Shown here in pieces: positions 5,583 through 11,627 of a DNA stretch of 11,627 nt (positions are counted from its first letter, which is position 1; the number at the start of each line of letters is the position of its first letter). The notes below the pieces were generated by a model. It had not been told where the DNA came from. It ran no database searches and saw nothing but the letters and a program-made list of their open reading frames with translations. This stretch comes from an uncultured Lachnoclostridium sp. Its GTDB lineage: Bacteria > Bacillota > Clostridia > Lachnospirales > Lachnospiraceae. Where the stretch lies: NCBI GenBank assembly GCA_902464595.1, contig CABQJX010000088.1, forward strand, positions 1 through 11,627, read 5' to 3'. Made by a program: the position numbers and the translations under genes.

Positions 5583-8018
5583 ATGAATACAGCATTATCA
5601 TGGATAAAAGCATATGTCCCTGATCTGGATGTCACGGCCCAGGAGTATACGGATGCCATGACTCTGACCGGGACAAAGGTTGAGGGTTATACCTGCCTGG
5701 ACAAAAATCTGGAAAAGATCGTAGTGGGAGAGATCCTTTCCGTAGAGCGCCACCCGGATGCGGATAAGCTGGTAGTCTGCCAGGTAAATGTAGGTCAGGA
5801 GGAGCCGGTTCAGATTGTTACCGGAGCTCCCAATATTACAGCAGAGTCCTCCATCGGGGCCAAGGTTCCGGTAGTACTGGACGGCGGACGGGTAGCGGGA
5901 GGCCATGACGGAGGCCCTCTCCCTGAGAATGGAATCGCCATTAAAAAAGGAAAATTAAGAGGTGTGGATTCCTATGGAATGATGTGCTCCATTGAGGAGC
6001 TGGGAGCAGACAGGGAGATGTATCCGGATGCACCGGAGAGCGGAATTTATCTCCTTCCCGCTGACAGCGTGCCGGGTTCTGACGCAGTGGCTGTTATGGG
6101 ACTTAGAGATGTGGTGTTCGAGTATGAGATCACATCCAACCGTGTGGACTGCTACAGCGTAGTGGGAATTGCCAGGGAGGCAGCAGCCACCTTTGGAAAA
6201 TCCTTCTGCCCTCCCGTTGTCACAGCCACAGGAAACAGTGAGGATATTCATGACTTCTTAAAGGTACGCGTAGAGAATCAGGAGCTTTGCCCGCGCTACT
6301 GTGCCAGAATGGTGAAGAATATTAAGCTGGCTCCCTCTCCTCAGTGGATGCAGCGCCGTCTGGCAGCCAGCGGCATCCGTCCCATCAACAATATCGTGGA
6401 TATTACTAATTACGTGATGGAAGAATACGGACAGCCTATGCACGCCTTTGATTACGATCAGCTGGCCGGTCATGAGATCGTGGTAAAATGTGCAGAGGAC
6501 GGGGATGTATTCCAGACGCTGGACGGTCAGGAGCGGAAATTGGATTCTACGATCCTCATGATCAACGATGGGGAGAAGGAGGTTGGGATCGCCGGTATCA
6601 TGGGCGGTGAAAATTCCAAGATTACAGATGATGTGGCAACCATGGTCTTTGAGTCTGCCTGCTTTAACGGAACCAACATCCGTCTTTCTGCCAAGAAGGT
6701 AGGACTGCGTACCGATGCTTCCGGAAAGTATGAAAAGGGTCTGGATCCCAATACGGCAGAGGAGGCAGTAAACCGTGCGTGCCAGCTGATCGAGGAGCTG
6801 GGAGCAGGGGAAGTAGTAGGAGGAATCATCGATATTTATCCTGAAAAGAGAGAGTGCAGGCGGATCCCCTTTGACGCTGACAAGATCAACCGCCTTCTGG
6901 GAACCCAGATCTCAGAGGAGGATATGATTTCCTATTTCAGAACGATTGAGCTGGAATATGACAGTGAGGCGAAGGAAGTGATCGCTCCTACCTGGCGTCA
7001 GGATCTGGAGCGTATGGCAGATCTGGCAGAGGAGGTAGCCCGCTTCTATGGATATGACAAGATTCCTACCAGCCTGCCATCTGGGGAGGCTACCACAGGA
7101 AAGCTTTCCTATAAGCTGCGTATCGAGGAAATTGCCAGAGAGATTGCACAGTTCTGCGGCTTCTCCCAGGGAATGACCTATTCTTTTGAGAGCCCAAAGG
7201 TATTTGACAAGCTTTTGATCCCGGCAGACAGCCCCCTCAGAAGGATGGTAGAGATTTCTAATCCCCTGGGTGAGGATTTCAGCGTTATGCGTACTACTCC
7301 ATTAAACGGTATGCTGGCCTCTTTGTCTACGAACTATAACCGGCGCAATAAAGCAGTACGCTTATATGAGCTGGCAAATGTGTATCGGCCAAAAGATCTT
7401 CCTCTGACAGAGCTTCCCGATGAGCGGATGCAATTTACCCTGGGAATGTATGGAGATGGGGATTTCTTCACCATGAAGGGGGTTGTGGAAGAATTTTTCG
7501 ATAAGGTGGGGATGCATAAAAAGCCTCACTATGACCCAAAAGCAGATCATCCATACCTTCATCCGGGCAGAAAGGCCGATATTGTCTACGAGGGCTGTGT
7601 TGTGGGCTTCTTAGGAGAGATCCATCCTGAGGTGGCAGACAATTACAAGCTGGGAGACCGCACCTATGTGGCAGTGATCGATATGCCATCCATTATGGAC
7701 TTTACCACCTTTGACCGCAAGTATACAGGATTGGCTAAGTTCCCGGCTGTGACCAGGGACATCAGCATGGTGGTTCCAAAGGATATTTTAGTAGGACAGA
7801 TCGAAGATGTGATCTGTCAGAGGGGCGGTAAGATCCTGGAGAGCTATGAACTTTTTGACATCTATGAGGGAGCGCAGGTTCTGGCAGGACACAAGTCTGT
7901 GGCATATTCCATTACCTTCCGTGCGAAGGATCACACCCTGGAGGATAAGGAAGTAACCTCTGTGATGAACAAGATATTAAATGGCCTCAGCAATATGGGA
8001 ATTGAGCTGAGAGCTTAA
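5583..8018 (+). CDS. pheT: Phenylalanine--tRNA ligase beta subunit
   Basis: Partner subunit of PheS, providing tRNA recognition and editing of mischarged Tyr-tRNA-Phe. The 811 residues are full length for bacterial PheT. The order is an N-terminal tRNA-binding (EMAP-like) domain (about 43-150, with VVGEILSVERHPDADKL), the B3/B4 editing domain including RPINNIVDITNYVM and QPMHAFDYDQL, the B5 domain, the catalytic-like core, and the C-terminal FDX-ACB anticodon-binding domain (about 719-811) starting at KFPAVTRDISMVVP. The start is supported by GGAG at 5570-5573, nine bases before the ATG. It is cotranscribed with pheS from the T-box-controlled promoter and is the last gene of the unit, closed by the terminator at 8050-8082. 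Identification is secure. Confidence 0.98.
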   Translation: MNTALSWIKAYVPDLDVTAQEYTDAMTLTGTKVEGYTCLDKNLEKIVVGEILSVERHPDADKLVVCQVNVGQEEPVQIVTGAPNITAESSIGAKVPVVLDGGRVAGGHDGGPLPENGIAIKKGKLRGVDSYGMMCSIEELGADREMYPDAPESGIYLLPADSVPGSDAVAVMGLRDVVFEYEITSNRVDCYSVVGIAREAAATFGKSFCPPVVTATGNSEDIHDFLKVRVENQELCPRYCARMVKNIKLAPSPQWMQRRLAASGIRPINNIVDITNYVMEEYGQPMHAFDYDQLAGHEIVVKCAEDGDVFQTLDGQERKLDSTILMINDGEKEVGIAGIMGGENSKITDDVATMVFESACFNGTNIRLSAKKVGLRTDASGKYEKGLDPNTAEEAVNRACQLIEELGAGEVVGGIIDIYPEKRECRRIPFDADKINRLLGTQISEEDMISYFRTIELEYDSEAKEVIAPTWRQDLERMADLAEEVARFYGYDKIPTSLPSGEATTGKLSYKLRIEEIAREIAQFCGFSQGMTYSFESPKVFDKLLIPADSPLRRMVEISNPLGEDFSVMRTTPLNGMLASLSTNYNRRNKAVRLYELANVYRPKDLPLTELPDERMQFTLGMYGDGDFFTMKGVVEEFFDKVGMHKKPHYDPKADHPYLHPGRKADIVYEGCVVGFLGEIHPEVADNYKLGDRTYVAVIDMPSIMDFTTFDRKYTGLAKFPAVTRDISMVVPKDILVGQIEDVICQRGGKILESYELFDIYEGAQVLAGHKSVAYSITFRAKDHTLEDKEVTSVMNKILNGLSNMGIELRA

Positions 8019-8049
8019 AATTTCATAAAAACCAGATTGGTGCTGGAAG

Positions 8050-8082
8050 AAAGGGGGAAGCGGATAAGCCGTTTCCTCCTTT
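8050..8082 (+). terminator. Rho-independent terminator after pheT
   Basis: A 14-bp stem with two G-U pairs joins 8050-8063 to 8069-8082 around the 5-nt loop ATAAG. A T-rich stretch follows, with seven T in a row close downstream. It begins 32 bases after the pheT stop. Confidence 0.93.
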
Positions 8083-8083
8083 T

Positions 8084-8433
8084 GTATATTTTTTTATCTT
8101 AGTTAAAAAAGTAAGAACCTTTACTCCTGTTTTTTATGGAAAAGTGGGGAATAGGAGCCAAAATATGACAAAAGGTGACAGGAGTTTTTATGGATAAAAT
8201 AGGTATAAAATACACTAAATAGGAAATAAATAATTTACATAATAATTATTACAAAAAATGTAAATTGGTAAGACAGATTAAAAATTAATAATAATGTAAC
8301 AAAAATGTAAAGATATTACTGGCATTTACCATAAAAAACAAGAGAAAATCGGGCAAAAATACACATATATCACAAAAGATATTACAAATATTTCAAAAGC
8401 TATAAAAAATGTAACAAACATATTAAATCTCCA
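8084..8433. other. Gene-free, very AT-rich upstream region of the cell wall hydrolase
   Basis: No credible gene is present here. The 5' part has an 8-bp inverted repeat, ACTCCTGT (8123-8130) and ACAGGAGT (8178-8185), with each arm followed by a T-run and ATGG. From about 8190 the composition becomes extremely AT-rich. It holds a 9-bp perfect inverted repeat AATTTACAT/ATGTAAATT (8232-8240 with 8258-8266) and an 11-bp direct repeat AAAGATATTAC (8309-8319 and 8375-8385). Several TGTAAH half-sites on both strands are also present. The composition suggests bent DNA or a multi-site regulatory region rather than decayed coding sequence. Confidence 0.7.
8295..8311 (+). promoter_or_regulatory. WalR (YycF)-like binding site
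   Basis: TGTAAC-AAAAA-TGTAAA matches the published WalR consensus TGTWAH-N5-TGTWAH exactly. A second site at 8410-8426 (TGTAAC-AAACA-TATTAA) fits with one mismatch and ends eight bases before the -35 box. WalRK controls autolysins and cell wall hydrolases in Firmicutes, and the downstream gene is a cell wall hydrolase. High AT content raises the chance of random matches, so this is a supported candidate only. Confidence 0.5.
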
Positions 8434-8462
8434 TTGACGGAAAAAGTCAAATCCCATATAAT
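8434..8462 (+). promoter_or_regulatory. Sigma-A promoter of the SleB-type hydrolase
   Basis: TTGACG (8434-8439) and a perfect TATAAT (8457-8462) are separated by 17 bases. The -35 box is one arm of a 5-bp inverted repeat, TTGAC (8434-8438) and GTCAA (8446-8450), which could be an operator. The transcript would start near 8469, leaving a leader of about 190 nt. Confidence 0.88.
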
Positions 8463-8470
8463 TACCCATA

Positions 8471-8640
8471 CATCCCAGAAAAACTTGCATAAAGTGGGGA
8501 ACCCCTCACTGTGCAGACAGCCCGTTCCAAATGAAAGGGCTGTGGTGAAAGAGATTCCATGGTTTCAGATCGTTTCACATAGAATCTTCTTTTGCAGTAA
8601 AATATGAGAATGGCTTAGCTTACGGAATGAGCGGAGCCGG
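8471..8640 (+). promoter_or_regulatory. Candidate ydaO/yuaA-type (cyclic di-AMP) riboswitch leader
   Basis: The long leader is highly structured and resembles the ydaO class when compared with the consensus from memory. A small hairpin ACTT-gcata-AAGT (8483-8495) runs straight into GGGGAACCCC (8496-8505), like the hairpin followed by GGGGGACCCA in ydaO. GGTGAAA (8544-8550) corresponds to GGGGUGAAUC. GAATGGCTTAGCTTAC (8608-8623) matches the conserved GAAUCCGUCAGCUAAC at 12 of 16 positions. Extra helices are ACAGCCC/GGGCTGT (8517-8523 with 8537-8543) and GGCT-GCT/AGC-AGCC (8612-8638). No terminator lies between it and the ribosome binding site, so control would have to be translational or the switch is degenerate. 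This class commonly precedes cell wall hydrolase genes. Confidence 0.55.
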
Positions 8641-8657
8641 AAAAAGGAGTATGTATT

Positions 8658-9488
8658 ATGCTTACATTACATTCATTCCTTCAAACGGTCATGATGTTTG
8701 TCAAGTCACTGGCTGTTAAGGTGACAAAACAGATGTACCGTTCTTCTTCTGTGGTTATGGCAGGCCTGGTAGTAGTGGCTGTCATATCGTTTTCAGCCAA
8801 TGGTTTTGGAGGCGGAGGGAAAAATGCCCTGGCAGCGCCGATGGAGGAGGAAAACCGGGAAACAGAGGAGGATGAGAAGGAAGAAGGAAGCAGTCTGGTT
8901 ACGGAAGCAAAAATACAGTTCGGACTTTTAAATACAGACAGCGAGGGCCAGCATCTGGCGGGCGCGCTGTTGGAAGCAGATGTCCGGGAGAAAGAGAGAC
9001 AGAAGGCAGCCGCCCAGACACAGATTGAAGCCCTGCAAAAACAGATCCTGAAGGAGAAGCAGGAGGAAGAAGAAAGAAGGAAACAAGAGGAGGAGCGCCG
9101 GGCCGCCAGGCGGATCCGCTGTACGGAGGAGGATTATCAGGTTCTGTTGCGCATTGTCCAGGCAGAGGCAGGGATCTGTGACCGCAAGGGGAAGATCCTG
9201 GTGGCAGACGTGATCATCAACCGTGTCTTGTCAAGACAATTTCCAAACAGCGTAAAGGAAGTGGTTTATCAGCGATCCCAGTTCCAGCCAGTGTCCAATG
9301 GGGCCATTAACCGGGTAAAGGTATCAGCCCAGACGATTGAGGCGGTGGACAGCGCTCTGGATGGGGAGGACTATTCCAACGGAGCACTGTATTTCATGAA
9401 CCGGCGGGCTTCCGGAGGCAGAGCTTCCTGGTTTGACCGCAGGCTTACATTTCTTTTTGCCCATGACGGCCATGAATTTTTCAGGTAA
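8658..9488 (+). CDS. Membrane-anchored cell wall hydrolase, SleB family (Hydrolase_2)
   Basis: Predicted peptidoglycan hydrolase, probably a lytic transglycosylase, acting outside the membrane. Of 276 residues, about 32-48 form a hydrophobic segment ending near an ALAAP stretch (57-61), so the protein is either anchored or cleaved there. An acidic, low-complexity stretch (62-78) and a Glu/Lys/Arg-rich coiled coil (about 105-153) form a stalk. The C-terminal SleB domain (about 156-276) starts at TEEDYQVLLRIVQAEAG; Glu170 fits the catalytic glutamate. ALYFMN and the WFD near 258-260 are also typical. The start at 8658 has AGGAG at 8645-8649. Such proteins occur outside spore germination, so the sleB symbol is withheld. 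The unusually elaborate upstream region suggests tight control. No terminator was seen after the stop, but the next gene has its own promoter. Confidence 0.88.
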   Translation: MLTLHSFLQTVMMFVKSLAVKVTKQMYRSSSVVMAGLVVVAVISFSANGFGGGGKNALAAPMEEENRETEEDEKEEGSSLVTEAKIQFGLLNTDSEGQHLAGALLEADVREKERQKAAAQTQIEALQKQILKEKQEEEERRKQEEERRAARRIRCTEEDYQVLLRIVQAEAGICDRKGKILVADVIINRVLSRQFPNSVKEVVYQRSQFQPVSNGAINRVKVSAQTIEAVDSALDGEDYSNGALYFMNRRASGGRASWFDRRLTFLFAHDGHEFFR

Positions 9489-9527
9489 ACATTCAGTAAC
9501 AGTTCAGCCGCCAGGACAAGAAAAAGA

Positions 9528-9557
9528 TTGAGTTTTAAACGGTTTTGGGTGTATACT
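9528..9557 (+). promoter_or_regulatory. Sigma-A promoter of the YhcH-family gene
   Basis: TTGAGT (9528-9533) and TATACT (9552-9557) are separated by 18 bases. Transcription would start near 9564, about 48 nt before the start codon. A TTG-initiated frame running from 9528 would begin on the -35 box itself, so it is not a real start. Confidence 0.75.
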
Positions 9558-9611
9558 GGAAGATGTCATCAACGGACAAGGAAATACAATGCTGCGAAGG
9601 AGGAATATGCA

Positions 9612-10076
9612 ATGATTTTTGATGAGAAAAAGAATCTGGATTTTTACAGAAATTTAGGCGTGGAGGGAAGATACGCCAAGGCGGTGGATTTCCTTCAGAA
9701 TACAGATCTTGAGTCCCTGGAACCGGGAAAATACGAGATTGATGGAAAGAATGTGTACGCCAATGTGACTGCCTACACGACCATTCCGTGGGAGGAGGCC
9801 AAATATGAGGCTCATGAACACTATACGGACATTCAGTATGTGATTGAGGGAAGCGAGGTTATGACCTATGCCCCTGCTCATGAGATGACGGTAAAGGTTC
9901 CCTATAACCCGGATAAGGATGTGGTATTTTTTGAGAATACGACTCCCGGCCTTCAGATCAAGGCAAAAGCGGGACAGTACCTGATCTTCCAGCCATGGGA
10001 TGCCCATAAGCCTAAGGCTGCTGATGGGGAACCGGCTCCGATTAAGAAGGTTATTGTAAAGATCAAAGAGGACTAA
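9612..10076 (+). CDS. YhcH/YjgK/YiaL family protein (DUF386)
   Basis: A 154-residue soluble protein of the YhcH/YjgK/YiaL family, a beta-barrel, cupin-like fold found with sugar or sialic acid catabolism genes and related to EbgC. The conserved block EAHEHYTDIQYVIEGSE and the later FQPWDAHKPKA supply the His and Glu residues thought to bind a metal in this family. No sugar genes are nearby, so the substrate is unknown. The start at 9612 is fixed by AAGGAGG at 9597-9603 with good spacing; the longer frame upstream is discounted. A perfect terminator follows, so it is probably monocistronic. An 8-codon frame (9589-9615) ends in a TGA overlapping this ATG. Confidence 0.9.
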   Translation: MIFDEKKNLDFYRNLGVEGRYAKAVDFLQNTDLESLEPGKYEIDGKNVYANVTAYTTIPWEEAKYEAHEHYTDIQYVIEGSEVMTYAPAHEMTVKVPYNPDKDVVFFENTTPGLQIKAKAGQYLIFQPWDAHKPKAADGEPAPIKKVIVKIKED

Positions 10077-10100
10077 TTTTTTGTATATCCTAAAGGTTTC

Positions 10101-10120
10101 TTACGGTTTTTTACGGTTTT
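10101..10120 (+). repeat. Perfect 10-bp tandem repeat before the terminator
   Basis: TTACGGTTTT occurs twice head to tail, immediately in front of the terminator stem at 10121. It is probably a local duplication with no clear role. Confidence 0.8.
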
Positions 10121-10148
10121 GCGCCCTTTCTTGAAAGGGCGCTTTTTT
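10121..10148 (+). terminator. Rho-independent terminator after the YhcH-family gene
   Basis: GCGCCCTTTC (10121-10130) and GAAAGGGCGC (10133-10142) form a perfect stem closed by a tight TT turn (in practice a CTTG tetraloop), followed by six T (10143-10148). It begins 44 bases after the stop codon. Confidence 0.96.
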
Positions 10149-10159
10149 CATGCTATCAT
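10131..10159 (+). promoter_or_regulatory. Promoter of the DUF4349 gene, overlapping the upstream terminator
   Basis: TTGAAA (10131-10136) and TATCAT (10154-10159) are separated by 17 bases, with an extended -10 TGC at 10151-10153. The -35 box lies in the loop and 3' arm of the terminator hairpin. Transcription would start near 10166, about 90 nt before the chosen start codon. Confidence 0.65.
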
Positions 10160-10255
10160 GAGGATAGAAGCAGTTATGCTGGTACATGAGACATGCATGG
10201 GGCGTTAGCGGCGCTGTTTGCAGAAGGGGAAAGCAGGAGGAATGGGAGGCTGCCT

Positions 10256-11398
10256 ATGAGAAGAAGGGAAAAGGGGAAGGAAACAGGAGAGGGGAAGCTG
10301 AGGGGGAGAGTATGGCGGTTTATGGGGGCTGTGCTTTTAAGTTCCCTTTTGCTTGCTGCGTGCGGAGGACAGGAGAAGAACCAGACAAGTGCAGAAACGG
10401 CTTATGATATGGCAGCGGATGCAGAGTGGGCGGCTCCTGGCATGGGAGTTATGCCCAATGCCCATATGGTGGCTGAGACAGGGGCAGCCAGGCCGCAGGA
10501 GGCAGGGCTGACAGAGAGGGAAGGAGTAAAGGAAGAAGGAGCCTTACAGGGCGGAGAAGACACAGCCCCTCTTTCAGCCCAGGCTTCCCGGAATCGCAAA
10601 CTGATACGGAATGTGGATCTCAATATGGAGACAAGGGAATTTGACGTTCTGGTATCGCGGATCAAGGAAAAAACAGAGGAGATGGGAGGTTATATTGAAT
10701 CCTCCAACCTTTTTGGCTCAAGCCTGGACAGCGGTGAGTATTCCGGGCAGCGCCGGGCTGATTTTACGGTACGGATACCGGCAGATCAGCTGGACGTTTT
10801 TCTGGACATAACGGGTTCTCTGGGAAATGTGATCAGCAGGCAGGAACAGGTTACCGATGTTACGCTTCAGTATTCTGATGTGGAGAGCCATAAAAAGTCT
10901 CTTGAGATCGAGCAGGAGCGTTTGTGGGAGCTTTTAGAAAAGGCAGAATCCCTGGAAGCGGTGGTGGCTTTGGAAGCCCGCTTGTCGGAGATCCGTTATC
11001 AGCTGGAGTCTTATACGTCCCAGTTAAGGCTCTATGACAGCCAGGTGGATTACAGTACAGTGAACCTTTATGTGACGGAGGTTCAGGTGCTGAGTGCTGC
11101 CTCGCCGGACCGTGTGGGGGAACGGATCCAGAGTGGATTTGCAAAGACGCTGAAGCGAATGGAAGATGAGGCGGTGGATCTGGTGGTATGGCTGGCTGTG
11201 AACAGCCCTGTGATCCTATGCCTGGGCGTATTTGTCCTTGTTCTCATCCTGGCAGTCAGGGCTTTAGAGAGGCATGTGCCCTCAAGAAAGAAAAGAGGGA
11301 AAAAGAGCAGTAAAGCCGGAGGAAAAGAAGGAGAGGAACAGGGGGAGGAAAAGAAGCAGGGAGAAGAAAAGGAGGAATCCAGCCCGCAGCAGAAGTAA
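10256..11398 (+). CDS. DUF4349 lipoprotein with C-terminal membrane segment
   Basis: A 380-residue predicted lipoprotein of unknown function. The start at 10256 is preferred because GGGAGG (10244-10249) lies six bases upstream; the in-frame ATG at 10193 has no ribosome binding site. A basic N-terminus (MRRREKGK) leads to a hydrophobic stretch and lipobox LLLAAC, with the lipidated cysteine at 36. A variable Ala/Gly/Glu-rich linker (37-112) is followed by the DUF4349 domain (about 115-285): KLIRNVDLNMETREFD, VRIPADQLDVFLD, and a coiled-coil-like helix with EIEQERLWELLEKAESLE. A transmembrane helix (about 308-336) precedes a Lys/Glu-rich tail, presumably cytoplasmic. The protein would thus be tethered at both ends. 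The extreme 3' end forms copy one of a 25-bp tandem repeat. Confidence 0.88.
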   Translation: MRRREKGKETGEGKLRGRVWRFMGAVLLSSLLLAACGGQEKNQTSAETAYDMAADAEWAAPGMGVMPNAHMVAETGAARPQEAGLTEREGVKEEGALQGGEDTAPLSAQASRNRKLIRNVDLNMETREFDVLVSRIKEKTEEMGGYIESSNLFGSSLDSGEYSGQRRADFTVRIPADQLDVFLDITGSLGNVISRQEQVTDVTLQYSDVESHKKSLEIEQERLWELLEKAESLEAVVALEARLSEIRYQLESYTSQLRLYDSQVDYSTVNLYVTEVQVLSAASPDRVGERIQSGFAKTLKRMEDEAVDLVVWLAVNSPVILCLGVFVLVLILAVRALERHVPSRKKRGKKSSKAGGKEGEEQGEEKKQGEEKEESSPQQK

Positions 11399-11450
11399 GG
11401 GATCCAGCCTGCAGCAGAAGTAAGGGATCCAGCCCGCGCAGGAATATGTA
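11376..11450 (+). repeat. 25-bp tandem repeat spanning the DUF4349 stop codon
   Basis: Three head-to-tail copies lie at 11376-11400, 11401-11425 and 11426-11450. Copies one and two differ at two positions; copy three matches in its first half (GATCCAGCCCGC) and then diverges. Copy one encodes the last residues of the lipoprotein and contains its TAA. The 25-bp unit is not a multiple of three, so the later copies are not in the same frame. Confidence 0.88.
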
Positions 11451-11466
11451 ATATAGAAGAAAACAG

Positions 11467-11494
11467 GAGCGCATCCGGTTGTCCGGATGTGCTC
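11467..11494 (+). terminator. Hairpin terminator after the DUF4349 gene
   Basis: A 12-bp stem with one G-U pair joins 11467-11478 to 11483-11494 around the loop TTGT. The following T-tract is short and interrupted (TTGTCTGATTT), so termination may be incomplete. Confidence 0.7.
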
Positions 11495-11540
11495 TTGTCT
11501 GATTTGGGGAAGTTAGTGTATAATTATCATTGGCAAAAGC

Positions 11541-11575
11541 AATAAAAAGGGAAGCAGAGAAAATCCCTGCTTCCC
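11541..11575 (-). terminator. Hairpin terminator oriented for a minus-strand gene beyond the right edge
   Basis: GGGAAGCAG (11549-11557) pairs perfectly with CTGCTTCCC (11567-11575). Read on the minus strand, the stem is followed by TTTTTATT (11548-11541), the proper T-tract. All three minus-strand frames entering from the right edge reach stops between it and the edge (the latest at 11601-11603), consistent with a gene ending here. On the plus strand a T-run occurs only at 11585-11589. Confidence 0.55.
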
Positions 11576-11627
11576 AATCATACAGTTTTTCTTTATGATG
11601 TTAGTTGCCTAGACTACAGATAAAGGA

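Noticed and set aside
10193..10255. Longer start for the DUF4349 lipoprotein
   Set aside because: There is no ribosome binding site before 10193, and the extension would place 56 residues before the lipobox cysteine, too long for a normal signal peptide.

Overview
This window looks like ordinary chromosome from a low-to-mid-GC Firmicute, most likely a Clostridia/Lachnospiraceae-type anaerobe. That placement is inferred from the T-box-controlled pheST, strong AGGAG ribosome binding sites, canonical sigma-A promoters, a BioY transporter with no biotin genes beside it, a YhcH-family protein and a DUF4349 lipoprotein. No phage, insertion sequence, CRISPR array, tRNA or rRNA was seen.

Layout. The left edge holds a complete dnaJ (9-1160), closed by a strong hairpin terminator. 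A promoter with a structured leader then drives a two-gene unit: an RmlD/epimerase-like short-chain dehydrogenase (1445-2323) whose stop overlaps the start of bioY (2320-2967). Facing it on the minus strand is an OGG1-type DNA glycosylase (3004-3894) with its own promoter. Next come a consensus promoter, a phenylalanine T-box leader with its terminator, and pheS-pheT (4510-8018), the two subunits of phenylalanyl-tRNA synthetase. pheT ends in a strong terminator.

The most interesting part is the gene-free 8084-8657 stretch before a membrane-anchored SleB-type cell wall hydrolase (8658-9488). It has a very AT-rich upstream half with a WalR-like box and repeats. A near-perfect sigma-A promoter follows, then a leader of about 190 nt that resembles a divergent ydaO/yuaA (cyclic di-AMP) riboswitch. 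If right, cell wall stress signalling and cyclic di-AMP would both converge on this enzyme.

The right part holds a YhcH/YjgK/YiaL-family gene (9612-10076), a perfect terminator whose 3' arm appears to supply the -35 box of the next promoter, and a DUF4349 lipoprotein (10256-11398). A 25-bp tandem repeat duplicates the 3' end of the DUF4349 gene, including its stop codon. The last bases contain a hairpin oriented to terminate a minus-strand gene lying beyond the right edge.

I found no convincing undescribed multi-gene system. The novelty is regulatory: the hydrolase control region, the terminator/promoter overlap, the operator-like repeat at the glycosylase promoter and the repeat across the DUF4349 stop.
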